64,000 bases of DNA from Diorhabda sublineata (lineage: Eukaryota; Arthropoda; Insecta; Coleoptera; Chrysomelidae): the NCBI RefSeq assembly GCF_026230105.1, contig NC_079480.1, positions 24,346,488 through 24,410,487 on the forward strand. Direction: 5' to 3'. The notes beneath the pieces were generated by a model. That model was not told the origin of the DNA and did no database searches. It saw nothing but the letters and a program-made list of their open reading frames with translations. Numbering within the stretch: the first letter of the stretch is position 1; every line of letters begins with the position of its first letter. Shown piece after piece: positions 11,984-23,141 of the stretch. Position numbers and translations under genes: made by a program.

Positions 11984-13193
11984 CAGGGTGTCCCTGCATA
12001 AGAACTAATTCAATACAGAGGCGTATAGGGAAGCCCAAAATATGATAATCCACCTGATAAATTATAGGACATAAAATTAGGGCTCAAAATTACATAAAGT
12101 ATAAATTTCTTCGCAACTCTTTTACTTAAAAATACCAAATTTAGTACACTGGATGAGATTGTTAACCTTAGACTAAGTTTCACAATAGAGAACAGGACCT
12201 TCAGCTAGAGATGGAAAGTCTACTGAATTCAAGGTATTTTCGAATTATTTTACCTGGCTGAGATACTAAGTGTGTGTGATCGGCAATTCGTCTCGTTATT
12301 AATTATTAGAGAATCATATTTCTTGTAATATGTACTTGATTTGATAATATTACACCAGAAATCTAATCATTTGTAGATAAATAGATAAAATTTTTCCCAT
12401 AATGTGGATCTGGCAATGCCGCAATTAGGAGCATTGCCATATGAAGATATGTAAATATCGTTCATCTGTCAAACTAAAGAAATAAGGACCAATAAATCTT
12501 TCCCTGACGATTCCTATCTAAACATGGGGCTTTTTTCAAGTCCAGTAGCTAGAATTGTATCGATTTACTGTACCGTTTAAACAAAAGGTTGACTCGTCTA
12601 AAAATACCATGTGTGGGTGTAGTTGTTCTTTCTTTAAAAACTTCACTACAAACGACTGACTAACATTTTGTTGTTAGCCAATTTTCGTTGTAGTTGCGTC
12701 TTATAATTACAGCAAAATATTTAACTTTCCATCGTCGCTTAGTCCTGGTCTACCAGATTTTGGAACTTTAAATTAATCATGTACTTTTTTATGACTTCTA
12801 AGTCGAATTTACACCCTTTCTCTATCGGATGAGATAATAATAAATGTACTTGATCTCTCAGATGAATTATGTCCAGGTTACGAATCATAATGCGTCTGTT
12901 AGAGGGTTGAGGACATTAAGAAATGTAAGTATAGAACCATTTGGTGGGTTTTACTGTCTGGATTTAACAGGACGTTTCTCCCAGTTTTTCAAAAAAGGTT
13001 AGGTTACCCCTAATTAATACTTTCAACAATCTCAGTGTTGATAATTAGGTATTTTTAAGCTGCAAAGAAATAAATTTTTTTCGAAATTGTGTCCCCTTTA
13101 ATTTCTCAGGAATGCAACTTGATATGGAAGTAAATTGTCCTCAATCGTCATATTTTGGACTCCCCTGTGTCCATTCTTATGCGGGACCCCCTG
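11984..13193 (-). mobile_element. Decayed Tc1/mariner-type element with TA duplication
   Basis: It is bounded by inverted repeats beginning CAGGGTGTCCCTGCATAAGA (left) and, on the complementary strand, CAGGGGGTCCCGCATAAGA (right). TA dinucleotides flank both ends. Similarity between arms continues to about 55 bp (CCCAAAATATGA). Minus-strand coding traces include FLDESTFCLNGTVNRYN, the first catalytic Asp region typical of the same transposase family as the 43.2-45.1 kb element, with many stops. It sits about 180 bp upstream of GRAM exon 1. Confidence 0.75.
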
Positions 13194-14203
13194 TATATCA
13201 ATTGTGGCTAAAGTGAGTTTTTGAATTTAGAATTTAATCTAAATAAAAGACTTTCGTTCGCAACATTGAAACATCCTGTAAGATTTAAAATTTGTTTTGC
13301 ATTATACAAATATCCAATTCATTCCAATTTGAGAAAACTTGAACTAAATTTGATAAATATTAATGAAAATACTTACTTCGAAAATCATCACTCCCGTTTT
13401 GTTTCTCTCTTATTTTTTTCAAGCATTATTGATAAATATATTGTACAAAAAAATTGAACAGCGTGTATCTTCTCAAGTATTGATAAATTTACTTAGATAA
13501 GCTTTTATCTTTCTATAAATAGATATATTTACAACTGGTGTCTAAATAGAAATACCTATACAATTGTTTGATAATATGAGCAAGGGAGGTGAAAATCTCT
13601 TGAAACTCTCAAATTTCTCTCAAAATTCAATTTAAAATATATTAATATCAATCCACAAATCTAAAGCAACTCAAATACAGAAACCATTTTTATAAATGAA
13701 TAATGAGCTTTTAATATCAAAGTCTCGAGTAAGTAAATTATATTTTAAAACCATGTATATTTAATTAAACGAGTATTAACTTGATATTATGTCCCTAAGA
13801 TATTTCCAACATAAAGTATATTCCCTTTTTAAACGACCCTTTATAATTGAGGTCATGTTTATATTTTTCAATGCAGTAAAAGAAGGTCGTTATCTTTTTT
13901 CAGAATGTTTATGGATTTTTATCGACGTTATTGTTTTTCTCAAGGTACTACTTTCAACTATATATAAGATATATGGCGATTAATGGGAAAATTTCTATTT
14001 GAAAACATATTTTAACCTAACGTTTCCAAGTTTAACCTTCGATTTCACTAGAGCTTTCTAAAAGCTTATTTTAACATGTACAAAATATTATATGTGTATA
14101 AAGTTTGATTGTTTAAATAAAAGTATCTTAAAAAATGAATATTTATTTTCAAGAAATTAAGAAAATTAAAAATATTAAATATTGTTACTCTTCTTTTTTA
14201 TTA
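13194..14203. other. Intergenic sequence
   Basis: No supportable gene. A 64-codon + frame at 13789-13983 (hydrophobic, ends TIYKIYGD) was considered but matches nothing I recognise. Confidence 0.5.
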
Positions 14204-14273
14204 TTAGAAAGGTCTCAGCTGCGAAGTGTATTCGGCATAAACGGTTTTTGTGATGTCGATGACTTCACCCCCC
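14204..14273 (-). CDS. Candidate terminal exon of an unidentified minus-strand gene
   Basis: On the minus strand an acceptor (TATATTTTAG) at about 14274-14275 is followed by an open frame encoding GGEVIDITKTVYAEYTSQLRPF and then TAA. The composition is protein-like and unlike the surrounding AT-rich translation. No partner exon was found between 14280 and 18860, and the family is not recognised. It could be a short last exon of a gene whose other exons are hidden in repeats, or a pseudo-exon. Confidence 0.3.
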
Positions 14274-15650
14274 CTAAAATATAATTAAATATATTTACTA
14301 TTAAGACAACGCTAAGCGGACTAGCTAGGCAAAACATAATACTTTTGCGTTGTATGTGCTGCGTACTGTTATTTTATAAAAGTTGTAAATCTTATATAAT
14401 TTAAATTTGTTTCATTTAGACTATTATAAATATAACAAGGCATATCTAGTACAGTAATTAATTACTGATTTATGCACATAAGGAGAAATTATAAACAATT
14501 GCCTGATTTTAACAACAATAAATCTGACAACACCGATGTCGCGGTGCTACTCACTTTGGCTATATATTTTTCCCTTATGCACGAGTTATGATTTCAGTTA
14601 TCTAGATTTTATTTAACAATTAACAAATACGTTGTTATGTATCCACTTTTGGGAGGGCGGGAGTATGGGAAATAGAGTCTAAAAATTTGTACGTACTAGT
14701 ACTACTTGAGTAGTTTAACAATAAACTTCCAGCATTTTTTCACTTTGAAAGTTGAACCCCATAGAAGAAAGTTTTTACAACCCTCCAAAGGCAGGAATGA
14801 GTCACTACACTTTTTTTTTAAATTCGGTTTCAATTGGAGTAAATTTAAATATTGCGACAGCCTTATTGCCGGATCGATAAAAATTTATTATTATTAACCA
14901 ACAGATTATATAGTAAGGTAAATATCATTATATGTGGGTATTAATAGTTGAAAAAATAAAAAAAAATTATTAATAAAAGACAAGTTTCAAAATATATATT
15001 TTATTGAAAAGTACAAAAATGAATAGTATTGATACCAGTCAAAATCATTTCCCTAAATATCTCCAATAAAAAATAAAAAGTACACGCGTAATATACAAAA
15101 AAGCATTTTAAAAAATATATTCTTTCCTTTATCATACGAACTACCTTAATTATATAGGGCGAGACAAAGTTTTAACAAGAAAAACCAAAATTATAATTTA
15201 TCACGTCTTCATACTCACGGATCTTCAGTCTTATATGGGTCCTAACCTTTCTAAACCAAACTTAAAAACGCCGGAGTAAACACGGTGCTATATACCAAGC
15301 CTCTCCAGTTTGGTGTATTTTTCTCACTCACTAGCCTTTCATCTCCGTAAATCTTACAAAATACTTTAGGTCTTCTTCTAATTACTAATCCAGGGCTTTG
15401 TTGTTCTTCTCCTACCTCTCACATAAATAAATTGGATAATCATCGCTTTAGTCCCTCACAAACAACATACAAAGAATACAGAAAAAAAAAACAAATATAT
15501 TGAGAAGAAAAGTTGATAAGCATGGAGAAAAATGGCAAAAGATTATATTTCTTAAGAAATATAGCGTGGAATAAGAAAGAGCTCACAACTAACAACCTCT
15601 GGTCCGAACGTTCTCAATCTTCTCATACGGTTCATAATCATGACACTTAA
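14274..15650. other. Intergenic sequence
   Basis: AT-rich, with no convincing gene on either strand. Confidence 0.5.
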
Positions 15651-15659
15651 AGCTAACAA

Positions 15660-16030
15660 GCACAAATATATTTATTCATTCGAAATGTGGTGCTACGGGT
15701 GGATATTCAGGATTCCTGGACTTGGATGAAAACTAATCAGTCCACAATGAAAGATTTGAGTATAAGAAGAACAAAGTGTTGCAAACTTTTGGACACGTCC
15801 CTAGAATACAAGATGGCAATATAGACAGGATTATAGTGATTGTAGAAGTACAGGGGAAAAAGATGTAGAGGTCGATCACCTATGAGATGGTCTGATCTAG
15901 TCAAACAAGTCACAAACCAACGGTTAGAAGTTTGGAGATAAGAAAAATCGAAGGAGACGATAAAAAACAATGAATAGAGATCTTCAAAAGAAATCACGAT
16001 CCTCATGACTAAAGAAACGAACAGATACAA
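15660..16030 (+). pseudogene. RTE-type non-LTR retrotransposon, 3' end of pol (decayed)
   Basis: The + strand reads FEMWCYRWIFRIPWT, then FGHVP-like residues, then KRCRGRSPMRWSDLVKQV. This is the characteristic C-terminal tail of RTE-type endonuclease/reverse transcriptase proteins of insects, interrupted by stops. Only the last ~120 codons are present, consistent with 5' truncation. Confidence 0.75.
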
Positions 16031-16039
16031 AGACACTTT

Positions 16040-16790
16040 TGGAGGAAATGGGAGACAAAGAAATTGATAATAGAGTATAGTAGTGAGAGGAGGAATTTCA
16101 AAAAATGAATAAATTATTCATATGGGAATTAAATTTGTCACGCTCTATACAAATGATTTTCTATTCCCAAAAAAACGTTAGAAACATATTTACAGCTACC
16201 AATTTTTTTTGAAAATATATTTCTCAGTTATCAGTATACGTTTACCTAGTCTACAATAAAGTTTTTAAAACGTCATATTTACAAACAATAACCGATATAG
16301 GATCACAGGGTACAATAAATCGTTTTGATCGGGACACAATTTATACATTTATCACAACATATAGGAAAATATTTTTAAATTCATACAATTGTATATCTAC
16401 TGCGGTTCGTTTTCTTCATTCTCTTATGGTAAATCAGTAACATTATGAACCAGCTAAGTTACCAGATTTAATCCAGCTACACTTTTCGAAAAGGAAAGTT
16501 GGACGGTTTTCGTTGAAATACATCTTATGGTATGGTAAAAGGAATTATTTTTTAATTATATTTGAATTTATATAATCTATGGTTGAAAATAGGGATGATT
16601 CAACTAACTGCGTTTTTAAATGCTTCCATATATAACTTGATAAATCTATATGAAGTTTATGGTAATTAAAAATTCACTATATCACCCCAAATGTATTCTA
16701 AGTATTTTCAAAACAACTAAAAACAAGGCTATACCTCGTAAGTCATGAAAAAATTGGGGTAACTACGTTTTAAAATACTGTCTCATTCAA
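16040..16790. other. Intergenic sequence
   Basis: AT-rich, no gene seen. Confidence 0.5.
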
Positions 16791-17960
16791 TTTAGGGATT
16801 ATTATGTATTTCTAAATAAACATTAAAATAAAATGCAGTATTGCTAAAAAGGTTTTGGCGACATTGGTTAGGTCTAGTTTTATCGAATGCTTACAAATGA
16901 GCTATTATCAAAAACAAATGCAAAATTAAGTAAATTTCGCTTCCTCGTCTATTTGATACATCCCATCTACCCTTTAGAGACTTATATCTATTTTGAAATA
17001 AAATGGTCAATTTTGTTTATATTGCAGGTTGATTTCATTTGCTAATCATACTTTTTTTATTTAAAACTACAAAATGGTTATAGAAATGATATCAAATAAT
17101 TAAAAGTCACTTCAATCTATTTCAAAAACCAAAAAAATAGTCCAACATTTCTTGAACTGGCCATTTTTTGTCCTAATACCATTAGAAGCTTACAAATGAT
17201 GTTTGGATAAGTAAAAATAAACTTGAAAATTATTACAAATAAATGCAGAATCACACCTCATATCTATCTTCTAGTGTCTATTCGAAAACAGAAAAAATGG
17301 TATAAATTTTTTAAAATGCAGTATTGCTAGACAACTACGCTTCACCATTTAATTTTTACACCAGATGTACCTTCTAATGAATTCAATTCATTTGAAAAAT
17401 AAAAAGAAATGGTCAAAACTTTTGAAAATGTGGTATTGTTGGTCTTTTTTATTTAATACTATCAGAAACTTACAAATGATGTTTAGATTGGCAAAATTGA
17501 CACTTTAACTTAAAAATTATTACAAATAAATGCAGAATCAAACCAATCACACTTCAACGTCTATTCTTTACACCTGATCTATCTTCTAGTGACTTTAATA
17601 TATTTCGAAAAACAAAAAAAGTCAAAATTTTTCAAAATGCAGTATTGTCCAACAACTAAGGTTCATCATCATATTTCTATAGCAGTTTTAGCTTGTAGTA
17701 ACTTCAATTTATTTAGAACATCGAAAAAAAAATAGTCAAAATTTCTTAAAATGTAGTATTGCTGGACATTTTTCTGATCTAATACCATCAGAAACTCACA
17801 AATGTTTAGATTAACAAAAATAAAACTTCAACTTGAAAATTTGTACAAATAAAAGCAACTTTGATCAAACTACGCTTCATTATCTAATTTATAGACCTGA
17901 TCTACCTCCTATTGAGATCCTACATCAAATATACAAAATTTCTGATAGACATATGTAAAG
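16790..17960. repeat. Degenerate tandem repeat with alternating spacing
   Basis: The motif AAAATGCAGTATTGCT or close variants recurs near 16831, 17318, 17428, 17632 and 17749. Shared neighbours include AAACTTACAAATGATGTTTA and CTTCTAGTGACTT. The successive spacings of about 110 and 205 bp suggest an old unit of roughly 315 bp built of two parts. Related sequence reappears at 19920-20240 inside the last intron of the ZAD gene. Confidence 0.6.
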
Positions 17961-18862
17961 AATGTTAATTTTTTTGAAATGTATAGCATCCAAACTTTAA
18001 AATCTATGCACTACATCGATATCACCTTCTATTTGTTTTCAGTTTTTTTTTTCGTAAATATTTTCCTAAATGATTTCAAAAAACGTTCAAGATTTTCATT
18101 CAATACGTTCATTCAAGTATGAAAATTTTAAATAGAAAAGCTGCCAATTATTTACTTCTGAGTAAGATAATTTCAAAACAATTTCGTATTATTTTTAATG
18201 TTATCGTGGGGCACATTCCAATACTTGATTAGGATTAGTTCCCACTTAAAAAATTATAATATATTCACAAAATAATATGAACCGAATTTAATTTAAAAAA
18301 AAATATCAATGAGGAATCTGTTGCCAGACATAAACTAAATTGTCTCTATTCGATAAATATTAATAAAACAGAAGTCAAAGTATTTCTAAAGACAATTGAA
18401 AAGCGATTTTAAGCATTTTTGGCACTTAAGAAAACGAAAATTCCAAATTAAAAAAGTTTTCAGCTGACAGTCATCACAAGATTTAGTGCAAATGGAAAAT
18501 TGTAAGAAGTTAATGACTTACCAGAGTGTTTATACTGTTTTTACAAAAGTATAAGTCAAATTCGTGAAAAAAAGACAATAATAAAATTAAATACAACTGA
18601 CAAAAAATTTTTTGCAATAAATTGATATTTTCAACTTGTCTTTATACCAACATCAATTGAACGGATCTATGGGTAAGATCAACATCACTTACCAGATTAA
18701 TATAAAAATTGTACTTTTTTTATATATAGATATAAACGGCTAAACCCTGTTTTCCAAATTAAAATAGAAAACTATAAAATTTGAGTTAGTACAAAAACTG
18801 TTTTTTCTTCTCACAAAAATCACAGGTAATAAATCTCTTTAAGAAGATTCTTCTTGTAGCTC
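17961..18862. other. 3' flank of the ZAD gene
   Basis: AT-rich. No further coding exon was recognised, and no canonical AATAAA was found close to the stop codon. Confidence 0.4.
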
Positions 18863-21800
18863 TTACCGTCTATTCACAGCCTTTGTATTACCAAAACGTG
18901 TACAAGCCTTCTTCCACCTAAAACGAATCATCAGACCAAACTAATCACATTGTTTACTACTATCAATCACACAAAAATATTATCTTCAAAAGAAGAAAAC
19001 TTTATCATGGAAATGTGGTTTAGACTATAATTTTCATGATTTCATACCCAAACGTGAGTTTAGTTCAATGGGCAATGCAGATTCTTGCTATGGATCTATT
19101 AAGTATCCTTCCAGATGCTGTTTTCACTGATACCACTCTAACAACACCGTTTAGTCCTTGATGAAGCTCGATTACACGAACCATGGACCAATATAAAGGT
19201 ACTGTATTATCTTCCTTCAATATTATCAATGAATCTATATTAACAATGTTAATGACAGCATTTTTTCGAGACCCAGCTACAATCTCACCTTCACATTGAC
19301 CAATGACTCATGTAACAAAGCTACATCCAGGACTAGACGGTGTCCTTAGAGTGAAAATAGCCTCTGGGAGGATACTCAAGAACCCATAGCAAGAATCTGC
19401 AATATATAATAATTTTGGGAACATAAAATATACAAAACATAAATAAAAAATCAAAATTTTGAATGAAAAAGCTTTGAAAAAAGGGACAGAGCCCTACTAG
19501 GGCCTCATGATTTGTCACATCAACTATAAACTGAACAAATGGCTAAATAATTAGATGGATAAATACCCCAAATCTGAGACAATCTAAAAGATTCATAACC
19601 ATATCATCTAAGAAGTTCGGAGGAACTTCTCAAAATGTACAGGAACGACAATAAAATGGTGACTGATTCCTAATAGATTACTGCTCTGTTAATAACTATC
19701 TTTAGATGATGAATATCCTATCCATTTCCGTAAAAGGGTTAGATACCTTGGAAAATGGAACAAAAACCACCAGAAGAATAGTCTCCTTTGGGAGGAGTCT
19801 ATGTATTTTGGATGCAGGACTATAAGGTGCAGTTATGCACAAATATATTTTTAGGTACAGGTGCAGAGTAGCTGGAGAACCAAACCAACTTCCAGAACAA
19901 ACTAAATATTCCGAACGAAATGTTTTTTGGAGTGATTTCTATTTCTAGTCATATTTTTCTGATCAAATACCAAATGATGCTTAATACTGGCAAGGAAAGA
20001 ACAAAAAGCTTTATCTCAAAATTATTGGTATTAGACCTCCCTCTCGTTGACTTTTATGAATAAAGACTGTTTTTCATTCCTTTTGGAGGTGAACCACAAA
20101 CCTCACATCTCATTTAATCAACTGATTTGCCTTCCAGTGACTTTTATCTATCCCAAAAAGAAAAAACAACCTAGATTTTTTAAATTGCAGCTTGGCAAGG
20201 ACAGTTTTATTTTGCTAGGCACATTTTTCTGCATACAGAACTAATATGTTGAAAAAAATAAAGAAAAAGCAAAAAAAACAATAAATACTCTTTTCCAATC
20301 CTTTTGGTGTTAATAAAAACCATTTTCATTAAATTTTAAGTAACTTACCTGCACTGCGTACACCATAACTCCTTGAATTCGATTCCATAAGCTTTTCTAC
20401 ATTTCTTTTTCCCATCTCTTTTAGATTTTTTCATATTCAGATCATCATCTTCATCATCCATACTATCTCTATTCGTACTTGATATTTCGCTGTTAAATCC
20501 AAGAACTTTTTTCCATTTACATTTGTCGCATAATTTCCGTTTCGCTTTTTTCTGAGCAGTCGATGCGTCTTTGCAAGTACATGTAGTTGAATTTTGTGCA
20601 AAATCGTTGAAAAATATAAAGGGATTAGGACTTGTTGTCTCCCTCTCTTCTTTTTTCAAATCATCCTGTCCTTCTTCACATTCGTAAAAATTTCTATCGC
20701 TCAAAGCTCCCGGGGATAGAGAAGACTCCTCAGTCTCAAACGAGTGTCTTAAAGACGCACTTTCCACTGATCTAACATTATTTTTATATTGGGTATCATC
20801 GTCGAAGTCGGTAAGCAAAGGGCTTTGAATATTGAAAAAAATGTTTCTTTGGTTACTAAAATATTTAGGATAAATATGAAATTAATATGATGATTTGAAT
20901 ATTGAACTTACTTGTCTATTTCGTTTTCATTGGAAAATTGTTCGTCAAGATCAAAATGTGGTTTTTCTTTGTAAAACAGATCAACATCTTCCTCTATAAT
21001 TTTCTTTATTATTCTTTTTTTTGAATCTTCCATTATACCCGAATTGATATCAGTTAGAAGTAATTCGTTTTCTAAATCGAAAAAATGATCTCCATCCAAC
21101 AACTTCATATTATTAGCATCATTAGATACTTTTGCACCTGGAAATCGATCAGGATAAAAAAAATTTAATCCAGAAATTTCCATTTTACAGATACCATACA
21201 TTGAATACTCAAATACACTGTATGCTTATTTGGCATCCAGAATTTTAACCAGCTGCTGCCAAATTATCAAAAATTAATAATAATCAAAGAAAAACTTTTG
21301 ATTTACCTCATCCTTGGAAGGTCCATGATTCAAAATCGAAAATCAAAGTTATGGTAATTTTTTTATGATCAGAGTTTATTCCACAGGGAATAACTGAAAA
21401 TTTTACATCACAAGAGAGTATTAGGGCATTTGAGATAAGATATGCAAAGAAACAGACTTGACAAATGGGCCAACAGCTCTCTTATTCATCACATTGTGAT
21501 GCAATACCACAAATTGCTTTCAATTTAAAAAGTTTTGAGTACCAAAAGTTTCCTATTTGTCCCCATCTGCCTGATTCACTAGATTTAGCACCACGTGACT
21601 TCTGGCTTTTCCCATATGCTTCTAGTCATGGATTCAACATTGGAATAGTGCATTGCTAGCCATGGGCAGAACTTTTAAATTTTCTAATATTTTTACTTTG
21701 TTTTTAATAAAATAATTCACCATATTTTTGAGCATACCCCATATTCGGTATATAAATGTCTGACCATCTCACATGACATCAAATGTAACAGTTTACAGAG

Positions 21801-23141
21801 ATTTTTTATTCAAAAATACAATGTTCTCTGGTAGTTACCAGATATACTGCATATAAAAATATCAATTTTTCATTATTTTCAATATTAAATTCATAAATTG
21901 AGGCTTAAATTCTACAACTTTGATTTTATTTCATGTGTTTTTGCTTTATTTTTTGGTAATTTCATTAAGGGGATGGACCATTTGATTTATAAGATGAAAT
22001 TTTTAAAAAGTATGGATATAATTATAATAGTTTTTGAAGTGTAATTAGATAGGCAACATTAGACTATATAGGAGATAAAAAAACCTACAAATAAACAACA
22101 AACTAATTGAAAACTGAATAATTGTCATTACAAATGATAGAAACATCTGTGGATTTTTTTACTAGATAATATAATCCCCATAACTGTGTACAAAAGATAA
22201 TTGGACCAACCTATGGTAAAAAAGGAGTGTATCACCATGGAAGAGAGTCATAATTTAGATCTAGGATGAATACATAATATAAGAACAAACACTTATTATA
22301 CCAAAATAAAAGAAATTGAAGAAAAACGTTTCTAGAAATTGAAATTGTTAGTTTTACTCACTATTTATTGCTGCAACTAAATAATCCAAAGTAAGTTGTT
22401 CAGTATTGTTTATACCTTTTTCATTACAGTAAGTTGTTATCATGTTTTCTGTATTATTTACCATATTGATAATTTCGGAAAATATCCTAAATCTATCTAG
22501 GCATTTATAGCACAATAATGATGGTTCTCTTTCATGTATAATCTAAAATATCATAGAAACTTTGAAACAAACACCTATTTCACAAAATAACAGGGAAATA
22601 AGATTACAAATAAAAAACTTCAAATATAAAATCAAATGTAGGGACAAATATGTTTATAAAAATTTGAATATCAGATTAAACAGTAGAACTTACCACTTCT
22701 GGAATATATATTTTCAAGATATCAATAATCTCATAAGTTCCTATTAAATTTACACATAAATTATGTTCGATAAGTGTCAAACAGGTTTTACATAATTTAA
22801 TAGTGTTATCATTTTTGGAAGTGATACAAAGTTTATTATCACGAATGTAAACAACTTTTGTATCAGAACCACCATATAGTGACACTATTTTTTGTGCCCG
22901 AACAGTAGTAGTCTTAAAATCAAATGCATCTTTCAATTTCTTTACACATCCATTACAAATAACGGAGTCACCTATTTGTTTATACTACAAATAAAATACA
23001 TTTATGTAATATAAAATGAGTTATTATTTATTGAATTCTGTATCTTACTTTTTTCCGCAATACAGCCCTTAGCATATCACATATAGCACCTTCTAACTTT
23101 TGGTAATTATTATCACCCAACAAACATAACCTACACAACAT
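18863..23141 (-). CDS. ZAD zinc-finger protein with C-terminal C-clamp, complete 6-exon gene
   Basis: Exons: 23049-23141, 22694-22984, 22362-22542, 20912-21137, 20349-20822 and 18863-18917, with GT...AG borders and consistent phases (0, 0, 1, 2, 2). The product is 439 residues. The ATG at 23139-23141 gives MLCRLCLLGDNNYQKLEG, the first Cys pair of a zinc-finger-associated domain (ZAD); the second pair (ICNGCVKKLKDAF) falls in exon 2. ZAD is a dimerisation module of arthropod transcription factors. Two more Cys pairs follow (KLCKTCL, LLCYKCL). The middle (exons 4-5) is acidic and serine-rich. The C-terminus, split across exons 5 and 6, reads KKKCRKAYGIEFKELWCTQC then RWKKACTRFG. This matches the C-clamp (C...WC..C..K.C), a small DNA-binding fold of TCF/Pangolin and of ZNF704/ZNF395/SLC2A4RG proteins. 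No classical C2H2 fingers were found. It is probably a nuclear sequence-specific DNA-binding factor. Confidence 0.88.
19060..19235 (-). pseudogene. BEL/Pao retrotransposon pol C-terminal remnant
   Basis: The minus strand encodes LKEDNTVPLYWSMVRVIELH, then GLNGVVRVVSVKTASGRIL and ARICI. This is the conserved C-terminal block after the integrase of BEL/Pao pol proteins (the DUF5641 region). It lies in the last intron of the ZAD gene. Confidence 0.7.
19325..19400 (+). pseudogene. Second BEL/Pao tail fragment, inverted
   Basis: The + strand reads HPGLDGVLRVKIASGRILKN, the same block as the neighbouring minus-strand remnant but in opposite orientation and with a 3-residue deletion. The two fragments form an inverted pair. 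Confidence 0.6.
21430..21640 (+). mobile_element. Mariner transposase C-terminal fragment
   Basis: A + frame contains LPDSLDLAPRDFWLFPYAS, a variant of the mariner HPPYSPDLAP.D..LF catalytic region. Only the 3' part of an element is present, within the intron between exons 3 and 4 of the ZAD gene. Confidence 0.65.

Noticed and set aside
13789..13983. A hydrophobic 64-codon + frame that could be a chemoreceptor exon
   Set aside because: No conserved motif (no TYhhhhhQF-like ending) and no partner exons.
20047..20244. A 65-codon + frame in the ZAD intron
   Set aside because: It lies within the degenerate tandem repeat related to 16790-17960.
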